The notes: generated from the sequence alone by a model not told the origin. A stretch of DNA of 64,000 bases from Branchiostoma belcheri (GCF_001625305.1 NW_017804020.1:6933651-6997650), one strand, 5' to 3'. Counted from the first letter of the stretch, positions 45,701-55,174 are shown. Program-made: numbers and translations.

Positions 45701-48683
45701 AATTTCTTGGTTAACGGATTTTTCTAGAAAAATAATGGAGCGGGCGGGCGAAAAAAAATAAAAATAAAAACAGGCCTAGGCATCCTATTATGGCCCGAAA
45801 TGGTACGATAGGAGCCATGAAGTCAACACACCAGGCTGGTTCAAAATTTTAACAAGGAATTTTGAACTTTTAATGATACCATTGCATTGAAAGATGGAAT
45901 AACAGTTTGTAACAAGTAGGAAGAAAAGGACTGTTTTCAACTGTTCAGGGCAAAAGAGTATTTTGCACAGTCTTGATTCTGAATTTTTAGTTTTATTTGC
46001 AAATCAGAAAAAAAAGAAGTGGGCGATTCCGTTAACCAACAAATTAAATTGGTGTGGCCTGAGGGAGAGTTGTGTTGATCATTACTATCATCATGATCAT
46101 AGTTGTTGGACTGGCTTTCATAAGAGGGTAGATGAAATTTAGGCCATGTTTATTTGACTCCATGGATGTCATCAATGCCCACATAAATTTTGGTTTCCCC
46201 CAACAATTTTCCACTGTGATACATTGTACACTGCAATATGAGCAAATATAATATTGTTGTAAATTACACTGATGTCATAGTCATAGAATAACAAAGCCAC
46301 TATTCCAAAGAAAAAGAAGAAAATGTGAAGAAATGAAAACAAGAGTTCCACGATCTCATACCTTCGCCAAATGATGTTAACCCTTGCGGTTAACGAATTA
46401 TACAATTTTAATAATTGATTTCGCAAATAAGAGCGTCATTTGCATGGATTATATCAGTTGATCATATTCTCCACCCAATGGCAGCCTTATCTTAATAAAA
46501 TAAGCTATTCTAGCACTTCCTCATAAATTATGCAAATAAGGTCATCATGTGAATAAATTATCTTCATTGATGTTCACCTTCACTTAACTTCCAAATGCGG
46601 CAAGTATGAAATTCCCAGCAATTACAACTATGAAATTATAACACTTTCCCATTAATTATGCAAATTAGGTCTTCATTTACATAATCTATATCCTCAGATG
46701 TTTTTCTAATTCTCAATTACATGTCACAAGTGTTTCATAGTCCTTTTATCGAACGAATCAGATTTATAGAACTTCTTCATTAATTATGCAAATTAGCTCC
46801 TGATTTGCATAATTGTCATCTGATTATGTCAAGCATCACTTCAGCTACCTACATACCAAAAATCATGACAATCCGTCAACCGGTTATTGAGTTATCAACC
46901 TTCGGAGATTTTTCAAGAAACGTTCCTGCAGTTCCAGAACAAGCTGCTAGGGGGTCTAAACTCAGGTCACATCTTCCCTACCCCAAGAGCTATCTACCAA
47001 CCAAAATTCGTGACCCTAGCATGTCTAGATCGCGAGATATCAAAACCGGAAGTTCTGCTGCAGTACCAAGAAAAGCCGCCAGGGGCCCCAAAATCTAATC
47101 ATTTCTAGGTCTCATTAAGACCTACCCACATACCAAGTTTCATGACAATCCATAGTAAGCTTCTTGAGTTATGCTGTTCACAGACAGACAGACAAACAGA
47201 CAGACAAACGCTACTGAAAACATAACCTTCTTGGCGAAGGTAATGATGAGTCTATTATTCCCCATACCATACTCTGTGTGTTAAGTCATCATTTCATCTT
47301 CATGACCAAGTTGATTTCATAATGAAGGAAACCTTTTTTTTGCCAAACCTTTTTTATATTCACATGCTCACATGTTCATCAGTTTTAGGGTTCCCAGATG
47401 ATGTCATCAAAATACAAAAATGTACATTCCCCCCTATGGAATTATTATTCTAAAGGATTTTTTTTATTGATTGGTGATTGAACTGTTACAGTTAAACAGT
47501 TGATGTTCCTCTTGTTCTCAAATACATTATGTCACATGTTAAACAGTTTATTACACTTATTAATATAATGTTCATTCAGATACATTTGTAATGTGAACAG
47601 TTGGTAGTCCTGGAGTTTGCACACTTTCTGTAAGGTGGCGCTTCAAAACAAAACTTAACTGCTACATGAAGAGGGTCCTACATTTACACTGAATACATGA
47701 TTATCAATGATAACATTAGCTAGCCCCATGATGACAACTGTGTGATATAATAATGTGTACTATTTTTGTACTATTAATAATTTGTACTATATTGTGTCAT
47801 TCCAGACCCATAAACATATTGAAGAGCTACGGAAAGAGATAAATGCAGCCAGACCCCAGTGTCCTGTCGGCCTCAACACCCTGGCCTTCCCCACACGTAG
47901 TAGGGCCACCAAGGTGACTGTAAGTCTGACAACACTTTCTTATCTTATCTAGAATCTTATTATAGGCCATGCCAATTTAATTTGTTGGTACTCAGATTCT
48001 TTCAGAAAAAAATGAAGATAGTGACAGGGTGACAAAAAAACAAAAAATTACTTGCATTAAAAATATATTTATATATATAAGGGTATTGTTTTTGGTCTGT
48101 GTCTGTGCACGCATGTGTGTGTACATGTCTGTGTTTGTGTATATTTGTGGTCAGCATAACCTGAGATCTTTATGGATTGTGATGATATTTGATATATTGG
48201 TACTATACATACAATGTACTGGAAGTAGGAAGATCAAGGTCACATTTGGGTTTCCTGGTAGGTGAAGGTTAAAAGGAACAGTAATATAGACTTGAACATA
48301 AAAAGTTGTCTTATTTTCAGGAGGAGAAGGAGAGACAGCCGTATGTCTATCTGAACTGCGGACACGTTCACGGCCATCACTTATGGGGACAGAAGGAGAA
48401 CGAGAACGGGGACCGGGAGTGTCCCATGTGTCGCACCGTGGGGCCCTACGTCCCCCTGTACATGGGGAACGAGCCGGCGTTCTATGTGGACTGTGGTCCG
48501 CCCACCCACGCGTTCTGTCCCTGCGGGCACGTGTGCTCGGAGCAGACGGCCCGCTACTGGGCGCAAGTACCGCTGCCTCACGGAGTCCATGCATTCCACG
48601 CAGCCTGCCCCTTCTGTGCAACACAACTCACAGGAGAGCAAGGCTTTATCAAGCTCATATTCCAGAACGATATCGGGACGTAG
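33651..48683 (+). CDS. PELI: Pellino E3 ubiquitin-protein ligase, seven coding exons, 424 residues
   Basis: Pellino proteins are RING-type ubiquitin ligases that bind phosphorylated IRAK kinases through a forkhead-associated (FHA)-like domain and ubiquitinate them in Toll/IL-1 receptor signalling in the cytoplasm. Exons: 33651-33730, 34448-34577, 38456-38557, 39947-40144, 40549-40836, 47806-47919, 48321-48683. All junctions are GT-AG and in phase; the total is 1275 nt with stop. Vertebrate Pellinos are about 420 residues, so it looks complete. Seen: KYGELVVLGYNGSLPYG, TRFTLFKRAAANGVKPS, STISRFACRI, TARIYAAGFDSSNNIFLG, MDGLTTNGVLIMHP, DLCGATLLWR, EINAARPQCPVG. The C-terminal RING-like region keeps its cysteines and histidines: C317, H319, C338, C341, C370, C372, C376, H397, C400, C403. 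The start ATG is the only one giving a usual-length N terminus, but the frame stays open upstream to the acceptor, so an N-terminal extension is possible. Introns are full of TIR elements. Confidence 0.95.
33945..34335. repeat. GGGCAACC-rich repeat in Pellino intron 1
   Basis: CCTGGTTGCCCTGGGCAACC at the left and GTAGGTTGCCCACTGCG at the right are inverted, with GGGGCAACCTA words between. It is a probable decayed TIR element; boundaries are approximate. Confidence 0.45.
34448..34577 (+). CDS. PELI: Pellino coding exon 2 (residues 27-70)
   Basis: It encodes YNGSLPYGEKGRRKTRFTLF to IAKTPQASK, the start of the FHA-like region. Acceptor CTTCCAG, donor AAG|GTAGGA. Confidence 0.92.
34578..35966. 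other. Pellino intron 2, left part, no other gene seen
   Basis: Only short dispersed fragments (GACTGAAACAGGAAACA near 35098 and related words) and an unremarkable 90-residue minus-strand frame. Confidence 0.4.
36107..36842 (+). mobile_element. E2 family element, copy 2, nested in E1
   Basis: Same start (ACTAGAAAGGCCAATATTTG) and hairpin end as copy 1 at 19314, with only scattered base differences over about 735 bp, so the two separated recently. It lies inside an E1 element, making E1 the older insertion here. Confidence 0.8.
36848..36867. other. assembly gap (20 N)
   Basis: 20 Ns directly after the E2 3' end, at the junction with the right half of the E1 element. Confidence 0.99.
37040..37330 (+). 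repeat. dispersed repeat paired with 18600-18935
   Basis: It shares AATGTAAACAAATATGGCTG, TGTGTTTCCAGCTC, GATACCTCCACTTCCT and TTGTCCTAATGTTACA-type phrases with the 18.6-18.9 kb region. It begins next to the right end of the E1 element, as the other copy lies near an E1 copy, so both may derive from one larger unit. Confidence 0.5.
37331..38455. other. Pellino intron 2, right part, no other gene seen
   Basis: AT-rich DNA without resolved repeats. Confidence 0.4.
38456..38557 (+). CDS. PELI: Pellino coding exon 3 (residues 71-104)
   Basis: 34 codons, phase 0 on both sides: HHSVSYTLSRNQTVVVEY, ending DTDMFQ. Donor CAG|GTAAGC. Matches the 'SYTLSR.QTVVVEY' block of vertebrate Pellino. Confidence 0.93.
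38599..38939. mobile_element. 341-bp TIR element in Pellino intron 3
   Basis: AATGGACCTATACCATTATT followed by ACGTCACAGTTTGTTTAC is mirrored at the right end (GTAAACAAACTGTGACGTAA, ending AGGTCCATT), about 37 bp apart from a short insertion in the right arm. It begins about 41 bp after the exon 3 donor. No clear target duplication; non-coding. Confidence 0.7.
38955..39250. repeat. decayed CAGGTA/CTGCACC repeat
   Basis: It shares TTACCTGCACCAGACAAATT and GGTAGACATCAGAAATACCT with the repeats at 27.9-28.2 and 44.7-45.1 kb. Confidence 0.4.
39305..39850 (+). repeat. dispersed repeat with internal duplication and LINE-like tail
   Basis: A unit of about 160 bp containing GGGCTTCGTGGGGTGTTCCT or its relative, 'CAAGATATCTCGAG..TTAAATGGATGTT' and GGCAAGTTACC is duplicated in tandem. 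The segment ends with AATAAAGCCAATCTGAATC and repeated TGAATC, as LINE 3' ends often do. No coding frame is recognisable. Confidence 0.5.
39947..40144 (+). CDS. PELI: Pellino coding exon 4 (residues 105-170)
   Basis: 66 codons, phase 0: IGRSTEPPIDFVVIDTVPG, STISRFACRIVVERNP, ARIYAAGFDSSNNIFLG. The core of the FHA-like fold, including the ISRFACRI strand. Donor GGG|GTAAGT. Confidence 0.95.
40168..40400. mobile_element. TIR element in Pellino intron 4 (family with 57306-57538)
   Basis: TGTACTGCACCTGCGCGAAA at the left and the inverse-type TGGTTTTGTGCAGGTGCA at the right. The interior matches 57306-57538 (TTGTGCATATAAGG, CATCTGTAGTTTT, GGGCAAAATTCTAA). It starts 24 bp after the exon 4 donor. 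Confidence 0.6.
40549..40836 (+). CDS. PELI: Pellino coding exon 5 (residues 171-266)
   Basis: 96 codons, phase 0: MDGLTTNGVLIMHPTGGFG, GVWREVSVCGGIYSLRETR, GTLIDLCGATLLWRS. Donor CCG|GTAAGA; a hAT-like element begins 7 nt into the following intron. Confidence 0.95.
40844..41219. mobile_element. hAT-like MITE starting 7 nt after a Pellino splice donor
   Basis: CAGGCCTCGAAATTAACTTT at the left is mirrored by CTTTAATTTTGAGCCCTA at the right. The interior has repeated TTGTCCC words (TTGTCCCAGC, AGTTGTCCCG). The left end lies immediately after GTAAGAC of the intron, leaving the donor intact. Confidence 0.65.
41252..41556. mobile_element. CAGTGTTCTAGCCAG-ended MITE, 5-bp flanking repeat
   Basis: ACCAGTGTTCTAGCCAG is mirrored by CTGGCTAGAACACTGG. 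GTACA flanks both sides (41247-41251 and 41557-41561). The terminal sequence is related to the CAGGGTTCTAGC element at 26950. Confidence 0.65.
41680..41820. repeat. partial relative of the CAGGGTTCT MITE
   Basis: CAGGGTTCTCACTAGGCTG followed by GGGGTCCCCTACGC words, and TTGAGAACCTT near 41807 as a degraded right end. Confidence 0.4.
41999..42030. repeat. (CATT)n microsatellite
   Basis: About eight CATT units in a row. Confidence 0.9.
42150..44243. mobile_element. 2.1-kb TA-flanked DNA transposon with non-transposase interior
   Basis: CAGTACCGTTCGCGTTATAG at the left is mirrored by CTATAACGCGAACGGTACTG at the right (23-bp inverted ends), with TA on each side (42148-42149 and 44244-44245). 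TA duplication and CAGT termini containing a 'CGTTATA' phrase fit the Tc1/mariner/pogo group. Subterminal tandem words GTAAGTTTTCC (left) and TTTTCTGACGAAAATCTAACC (right) lie just inside. The interior is unlike a transposase: CpG-rich patches, a GCGGCCGCGGCCATGGCG block near 43180, no long frame. Non-autonomous, possibly with captured host DNA. Confidence 0.8.
44649..45119. repeat. TIR element with internal 76-100 bp tandem repeats
   Basis: GCTCGAAATACTGGGTATAT at the left and AGTATTTCGAATTCGAGCCC at the right are inverted. The interior is about 4.5 tandem units containing GCAGGTTAGTGCAGGTAAAA, TTGGAGCTGTGCAGGTATTT and CTGATGTCTACCTGCACC. The outer ends resemble the CAGGGCTCGAAAT hAT-like family. 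Confidence 0.65.
45120..45686. other. Pellino intron 5, no gene seen
   Basis: Unique-looking intron DNA between repeats. Confidence 0.4.
45687..46059. mobile_element. Harbinger-type MITE (family H), copy 2
   Basis: Ends GGCCACACCAATTTAATTTC and AAATTAAATTGGTGTGGCC inverted, 373 bp. Flanks TTA (left) and TGA (right), a duplication with one difference. Closest to copy 1 at 22110. Confidence 0.8.
46142..47415. mobile_element. E1 family element interrupted by a family A insertion
   Basis: The left part (46142-46337: GGCCATGTTTATTTGACTCC, ATGGATGTCATC) and right part (47248-47415: TTCATGACCAAGTTGATTTC, TTTTAGGGTTCCCAGATGAT) together match the complete E1 copies. They are separated by a family A element of about 910 bp. 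Confidence 0.75.
46338..47247 (+). mobile_element. family A TIR element, CCTTCGCCAA-ended, nested in E1
   Basis: It opens AAGAGTTCCACGATCTC then ATACCTTCGCCAAATGATG and closes CCTTCTTGGCGAAGGTAATG. Exact terminal inverted repeat TACCTTCGCCAA. It holds CTTCCTCATAAATTATGCAA, TTAATTATGCAAATTAG and TTCCAGAACAAGCTGCTAGG; (GACA)n lies near the 3' end. The best-preserved copy in the window. Confidence 0.75.
47806..47919 (+). CDS. PELI: Pellino coding exon 6 (residues 267-304)
   Basis: 38 codons, phase 0: THKHIEELRKEINAARPQCP, VGLNTLAFPTRSRATKVT. Donor ACT|GTAAGT. The preceding intron is about 7 kb and holds most of the gene's transposons. Confidence 0.94.
47963..48045 (+). repeat. truncated family H left end
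   Basis: GGCCATGCCAATTTAATTTG and CTCAGATTCTTTCAGAAAAA match the left terminus of the Harbinger-type MITEs; the rest is absent. Confidence 0.55.
48060..48255 (-). repeat. family A 3' fragment (minus strand) in the last Pellino intron
   Basis: Reverse complement of the family A end: GTGTCTGTGCACGCATGTGT, TGTGGTCAGCATAACCTGAG, TGGATTGTGATGATATTTG. It lies 65-260 bp before the last acceptor. Confidence 0.55.
48321..48683 (+). CDS. PELI: Pellino last coding exon, RING-like domain (residues 305-424)
   Basis: It encodes YLNCGHVHGHH, GDRECPMCRTVGPYVPL, PPTHAFCPCGHVCSE, LPHGVHAFHAACPFC and ends FIKLIFQNDIGT with TAG at 48681-48683. Much more GC-rich than the introns. All zinc-ligand positions of the Pellino RING are present. 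Confidence 0.96.
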   Translation, partial: EEKERQPYVYLNCGHVHGHHLWGQKENENGDRECPMCRTVGPYVPLYMGNEPAFYVDCGPPTHAFCPCGHVCSEQTARYWAQVPLPHGVHAFHAACPFCATQLTGEQGFIKLIFQNDIGT

Positions 48684-49868
48684 TTTAAATCCCTGTAGGT
48701 AGGAAAGTCGGATTACCCCGGGTAGCCTAGTTAGGATCAATTTCAAAGTTGAAAATTAAAAAAAAATTATTCAACCCAAGAGGCAGGTTGCGTTCACTGT
48801 TACACCAGTCAAGGAGGAGAGAAAAAAAAACGCCACGCGAGCACTACTGTAACGTTGCCCTTCGGTTCCAACTTGAAAAGGACTTTCAAGGGCTAACAAG
48901 ACATCTGGTCAGTAGGATGGTCAAACTAGTCAGCTAATGGAAAAGCTGCTGATGCCTCCCTTCTGTAGAATATCACGTTTCGTTGCAGCTGTAACAGAAA
49001 GAGCAAAACCAAACCTTGCTGTCCACATGCTGGCATTGCAATGATTTACCAAAAGCTGCAGCTCTGTAAGCCTTTAAATACCAACCGTACAGGAGTTCTG
49101 AAGAATTGGCTTTTGTAAAGTTGCGTTGCCAGAGTGAATATCAGGGTCATAGCAAAGACAAGCAGAATTTACAGATTCAAGATAGTTACATTGAAGATTT
49201 TGATACGAACATCTGTTGTTCTTGTTTCTCTCTATTTTAAATGCATTGTGTTCAACATTAATATTATAGTTGTTGCACGTTGGAGGGAGAATTTCAATTT
49301 TTATGAATCAATCAATCAATTAGCTTACAAATGATTATTGTATTTATTAATTTCATGAACATTTATTATTTTGATACATTGTACACTTATTTATATCATT
49401 CTGAACACCTGAAAACACACAGAATATGCCTAGACCATGACTTTGTTTCAATGGCAATGACTCTGAAATAGAGGCCGTACATTGTTACTAAACGGAAAGA
49501 ACACTAGTCTGTCAATATGTGCCGGCATTGCCCTGGATTCATTGTAAAATCAGTTTTATTGAATATGTGTTTTTTGTTGTTTAATTTTGTGTACAGTGTG
49601 TATTTGGCATGCCAGCTTGCTACCTCAGTGACAGATACATGATTGTCAATGCTGTCTTGCCAGTACTACAAATTGGTTCATGTAAGGCACATTCCCTTAG
49701 CCCCCCTGTCCACTAGACAGATATTGGTGCAAGACTGCAATCAAGTTTGGATTATTTTGTGCATTATCCTTGGTTTTGAACAAATATGACACGTGTGATG
49801 TATACTGCACGATATAAAAGTATTATTAGAAGTTATTTATAATAACAAGACAAAAAATTTGTCCTTTA
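48684..49868 (+). other. Pellino 3' UTR and flank
   Basis: No further coding potential. No unambiguous AATAAA was found close to the stop, so the transcript end is not placed. (AATC)n lies near 49307-49320. Confidence 0.4.
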
Positions 49869-50248
49869 GGCCACACCAATTTAATTTGATGTTTTTGATT
49901 TATTTTAATTTGCCCTATCCATTTTTTTCTGATTTGAAAAAAAAAATTCTAAGTCAACTGCAAAATGCTCAATGAAAGACATTTTTTGCCCCAACAGTTG
50001 AAGAAAGTCCTTTTCTTCCTAGTTGTTAAAGTTTTTCAGTGTAAGTAACAATGCAATTTTGTTTCATTAAAAGTTTAAAATCTATTGTTTTAATTATAAA
50101 CCAGCCTGGTATGTTCACTTCATGGCTCATATTGTAACATTTCTGGCTATCACGGGGTGCCTTGGCCTGTTTTTTTCCCCCTCTCGCTTTATATTTTTTC
50201 TGAAAAAAAATCCGAGAAACAACAAATTTAAATTAAATTGGTGTGGCC
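49869..50248. mobile_element. Harbinger-type MITE (family H), copy 3
   Basis: GGCCACACCAATTTAATTTG and its inverse at the right end, 380 bp, with exact TTA on both sides (49866-49868 and 50249-50251). Confidence 0.85.
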
Positions 50249-52878
50249 TTATGTATAAAATTCTCTTAAAATCTGTCAAATGTTCATTTGCTCACATTTT
50301 GCAGCCTCCAGTGGACAGGGGGTGTTGAAAAAAAGTTCCATCTCAACAGTAGAGCACTGCAAACTACTACAACAGTATTATTATCCATGGCTATTCCACT
50401 AGGGGTACAGTTCAGTTATTTTGACCTGTGCCACTGAACTGTTTTCTAAAACACAGATGAACTTTTATTCTTATATTGGAGGGATATTTTGGTCATGTTC
50501 ATAGTTTACTGTATTCAAGCTGGAAATATCTCTTTACATTACATGTATGCCACTGCCATATTTTTTTTTCTTTCTCATCATAATATTGTTCCACATGATA
50601 AGATATGACAGATGGCCAGTGCAGATGTTATTGATTTATTACTTGAGATGGTTTGTACAAGTTTTAGAACACATTGTATCATTCCAATGACTTTCAGCCC
50701 AAAGGCTCACACCAACAATGAATTTGGCCATCTAGGCAATGCAGGGCTCAAGCCAGTGCCTAGTAGACTTTTCCATCAATTGAAGGAACTTTGTGGCTTG
50801 TGACGAAAAATTTTAAAACCAGTCTGTCAACCTTCATGGACAAAAATCTAGCTAAAAAGTTAAAACATACCGACAACCACAAGATTTGCCTCTCGAAATG
50901 CGGGAAATTGCACTTGTAAAGGCTTGAAAATCCAAAATTTCCCCCATAGATTGCATAAGCCCTACAGCTCCAATCATGAACCTGGGCTGACGAAAAAAAA
51001 AATTGAGCTGGCTAGAGCCTTGTTCAAATAGTGAAAACTAGAGGAGGGAAAATAAAGGAAAATTATGATGGTCAATTCTACAATTTCTGTATCATAAATG
51101 CCTAATGTCTTGCCAGACCAACCTGTTTGCTTTTGCACCTAAAGACTTTTTTGGTTATGCCTCAGGGGTGGATCCATTTTACAGCAGCATTGACACAATT
51201 GAAAGATCACTTTATCGCAGCTGTATACATGTCGTCTTCACATGCCATTCCATTTCAGTTTGGTAAGAACGTAATGTACAGCAAACTAGCACTCGCATTG
51301 CAAAAGGCTCTTGGAGTGAATATGGTAAAACACATTTAAGTAGGAAAGAGGTGTTTGGGCCTGTTTCACACGAAAATTATGGTTTTGTTCAAAGTACGCT
51401 CACCACTTATACTTTTTTTGAAAAATTTGTTTCTGCCATGAAATGGTGCAATTAAAAGCATACTTTGTGTGGATGAACAACATAACATACATGTAGAGCT
51501 GAATTTATCGTCCTACACAATAAGATGTGCTGCAACCCTTCTAGAGATTTATCTCAAAAAAGCTTAGTAATCAAAAACTTGTTTCAACATTTCAAGCTGT
51601 ATAGTTTTCATGTGAAACAGATCTAAGTTATTTGCACTTGAATGCTGTTAGTAGATGAACTTGTAGTGTTATAGAATTGGAGATTCTGTACTTTGGATAA
51701 TGTCATCATCATCTAGTGTTGAACTATATAAAGATGGCCGGTCCAGCTCCCCAGTTGTAAATACGACAAAACAGTGCTGCCCATACAGACCTATATCTGT
51801 ATGGCGTTTTGGCTGTTAACGTGTAATGTTGCTGCAATGTGAAATTTCCTGTATAACTTCCACAAAGAAAAAATGCATTTTTGTACGAAGCGTTCAATGC
51901 ACTAACTGTACAGTGTAGATGGGACTTCCAGGATAGTCAGTACAACTGCAAAAGTGTACTGCTCGCTCTCTCAATTTTTTTTTTCACGATAAACAAAGGC
52001 TTCCTCTGTAATTTTTATTTCCCCGGACGGAAACTTGGGTACTGTAAAACATTGTAAATACATTGTTTCTGTGTGAGTCCCAAGTATATGTCATGACTGT
52101 CCTCAAAGGTAAAGTGGTCAACTGTTACAGTATTTTAAGAAACTACAGAGGACAAAATTTTGCAAACTGGCTGGAAGTTTATGGAGAGATATCTGTGCTG
52201 TGTACAGGGCTTTGCATGGCAGACAATGCAATATTACCAGACACGGTCGTAAGTATATCCTAGGATATATTTCTGTCAACAGAAAAGCCACTGTCTGCAT
52301 AGGTATTTTTGGATAGCAACAATGTTTAACTCCAAGCTTGCCTTGTGTGGCTCCCATTGCTTAAAATTGAAGGCTATGATTTTGCTTTGAAGATTGGCCA
52401 GCTTGTTTGCCACTGGCAGCAAACGAATACCTTTCCACAATGAAATGCGCCCTGGAACAACTGTATTATAGTCATCTTTAAAACCCAAGATCTTGACGGC
52501 GAAAAAGCCAACTACTGGATTCTGTGTAATTGAAAACCAGGAGTCTGGGAGAATAGAGCAGTATCTGTGTCTTCCTGCCCACACAAATTATCTGTGTACC
52601 TGTAAGTACCAGTAGCGCTAGGCTAGAGTATATATGGTGACATGTAGAGGTCAAGTACTTAGGATTGTAACTAACTTGTCACTCTGTAGAATAAAAGGAA
52701 CAAAACTGTGTACCAAACATCTTGTCTTGAGTGTTGATTGTAACTTACATTTGCTCTTGGGCTATTTTTGTTGACACAGTCTGGTAGGGTTTTGAGTGAG
52801 GCCATATTGTGATGGCTGAACATTGACAGAAATCTATGACAATCTTTTATATAGGACCAAACCAATTTAATCAATTTA
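50249..52878. other. gene-free interval between Pellino and DPP3
   Basis: About 2.6 kb without recognised repeats or exons. Several frames of 60-100 residues exist on each strand, the longest at 52276-52584 (-), none with a known motif. Confidence 0.4.
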
Positions 52879-53235
52879 GCCCACACCATTTTTAATTTGT
52901 TTCTTCTTGGATTTTTTTAGAACAAATATGACGGTCACCAAACATGTCTAGGCATCCTATTATAGCCCCAAATGCTACGATAGGAGTAATGAAGTCAATA
53001 CATAAGGCTGGGTTAATATTTTAACAATGAATTTTGAACTTTTAATCAAACCACTGCATTGATAGATGGAAAAACTGTGTCAACTATATGAAGAAAAAAG
53101 ACTTTCCTCAACTGTTGGGGGCAAAATATGAGCATATTTGAGTTGATTCAGAACCAGAATATTTTTTGTTGTTGCAAATCTGAAAAAAAATGAAGAGGCA
53201 AAATCAGAGAACCAACAAATTAAATTGGTGTGGCC
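52879..53235. mobile_element. Harbinger-type MITE (family H), copy 4
   Basis: GCCCACACCATTTTTAATTT at the left and ATTAAATTGGTGTGGCC at the right, 357 bp, with TTA on both sides (52876-52878 and 53236-53238). More diverged than the others. Confidence 0.75.
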
Positions 53236-53285
53236 TTAGGCGTTGGAACTGGAGCAACCTATGCACAACCTAACTTTTGGCTTTA

Positions 53286-54085
53286 TTTTCCCACTATGTA
53301 CATGTAGTATGAGATATTTTCCCACTATGTAGTAGGAGAAATTTTCCCACTATGTAGTATGAGAAATTTTCCCACTATGTAGTAGGAGATATTTTCCCAC
53401 TATGTAGTAGGAGAAATTTTCCCACTATGTAGTATGAGAAATTTTCCCACTATGTAGTAGGAGATATTTTCCCACTATGTAGTATGAGATATTTTCCCAC
53501 TATGTAGTATGAGATATTTTCCCACCATGTAGTATGAGAAATTTTCCCACTATGTAGTAGGAGAAATTTTCCCACTATGTAGTATGAGAAATTTTCCCAC
53601 TATGTAGTAGGAGATATTTTCCCACTACACATGTATGTAGTATGAGATATTTTCCCACTATGTAGTAGGAGAAATTTTCCCACTATGTAGTATGAGATAT
53701 TTTCCCACTATGTAGTAGGAGAAATTTTCCCACTATGTAGTATGAGATATTTTCCCACTATGTAGTATGAGATATTTTCCCACTATGTAGTAGGAGATAT
53801 TTTCCCACTATGTAGTATGAGATATTTTCCCACTATGTAGTAGGAGAAATTTTCCCACTATGTAGTATGAGATATTTTCCCACTATGTAGTAGGAGAAAT
53901 TTTCCCACTATGTAGTATGAGATATTTTCCCACTATGTAGTATGAGATATTTTCCCACTATGTAGTATGAGAAATTTTCCCACTATGTAGTAGGAGATAT
54001 TTTCCCACTATGTACATTTTGCAGTATGAGATATTTTCCCACTATGTAGTATGAGATATTTTCCCACCATGTAGTATGAGAAATT
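53286..54085. repeat. 25-bp minisatellite, about 31 copies
   Basis: Unit TTTTCCCACTATGTAGTAKG followed by AGAWA. Two positions alternate between units (TAG/TAT-GAG and GAGAAA/GAGATA), while the rest is nearly invariant. Three units carry an inserted ACATGTA-like or ACATTTTGCA phrase. It begins about 50 bp after the family H copy 4. Confidence 0.95.
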
Positions 54086-55174
54086 TTGAGAAAGTATTTC
54101 GTACCCTAGTCAGAAAACAGAATGACTAAGTTTGTTCAACCTACACCTTAGAACCTACATGTACACCTACACCCTACAACCTTAGAATGGCCAGTCTCTT
54201 AATTTTCTGTCATAAGAAAACAATGACAACATGACTCCATGCCAATGTTAAACACCAGTCCTGATTATTTTTAATGAGAAGAACCACATTCATAACTAAA
54301 CATAAACCCCCTTGTAGATGTGCATAACGTTACACTTCAGACAACTCACCCCAATCTTACTAGAAAGGCTGAAATTTGTTGGGAAGCTAATACAGCTTAT
54401 TTCACCCCATCTCCCTCCTCACTTGAAAATGGACTGTTTCATATCAGCCTTTACTGTATAGTGCTCTCCAGTATTCTGTTTCAATACCTCCATGTAACTG
54501 TTACATGTAGATGTCATCATGTAGTCCATACATAAAACTTAGAGTGAAATATGATGAGAAAAAACAATATATTTCTTCCATACGTATGGTATAAAGTGAA
54601 ATACACGTAACAATTTCAAATTGTACAGAGAAGTCTCAAGCTCTTACAAAATGGAGTTAGTACCATTTTCACTAAATGAAATGTACAATAATATTTAATC
54701 ACATGATTAAGTATTATCCGTCAAAAGAAGTACATGTATAGAATAAGCTTCTGAAAGAAGTTGACATGATTATATACTGACTAGAAGATGGAAACCAGTT
54801 TTCGCAGGTAACACTATCCTTTTAAATGATACTTCCATCACTGATGTACAATCATGTACATGAAAGAAAATAGCTGAGGCACATACTAGGCTCTGCTAAA
54901 GGCACCCAAAGACATTTCAGGGCTTTAAAACTGGATTTTTAAAGTCAATTTTCTGCTGTTTTCTTTAATGCAGTAAGTTGAATCAACCCTAATCCCACAA
55001 CAGGCTGATATCTGTGAGTCAAAGATGCAATGTCACTTACAGAAAACGGTGGCTTGTTCATATCGTAAGCTGGTTTTAACTTCTAGCTACATGTACATTT
55101 TTGTATTTTGATTGGAGATACCAAAAATAGGGACTCCTCTCATAGCTTGTTTTGGGGCAATTTCAAACGCTTTA
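54086..55174. other. no gene seen
   Basis: AT-rich DNA downstream of the minisatellite; no repeat ends or exons resolved. Confidence 0.4.

Noticed and set aside
48151-48746. Minus-strand frames of 121-157 residues and extra plus-strand frames
   Set aside because: Shadows of the GC-rich Pellino RING exon, which has the matching protein family in its own frame.
52276-52584. 102-residue minus-strand frame with a non-repetitive sequence
   Set aside because: It reads like protein in places, but no domain, no flanking splice sites and no partner exons could be identified, so it was not called as a gene.
53286-54085. Possible CRISPR-like array of 25-bp repeats
   Set aside because: Units are directly adjacent with no unique spacers, and this is an animal genome; it is a minisatellite.
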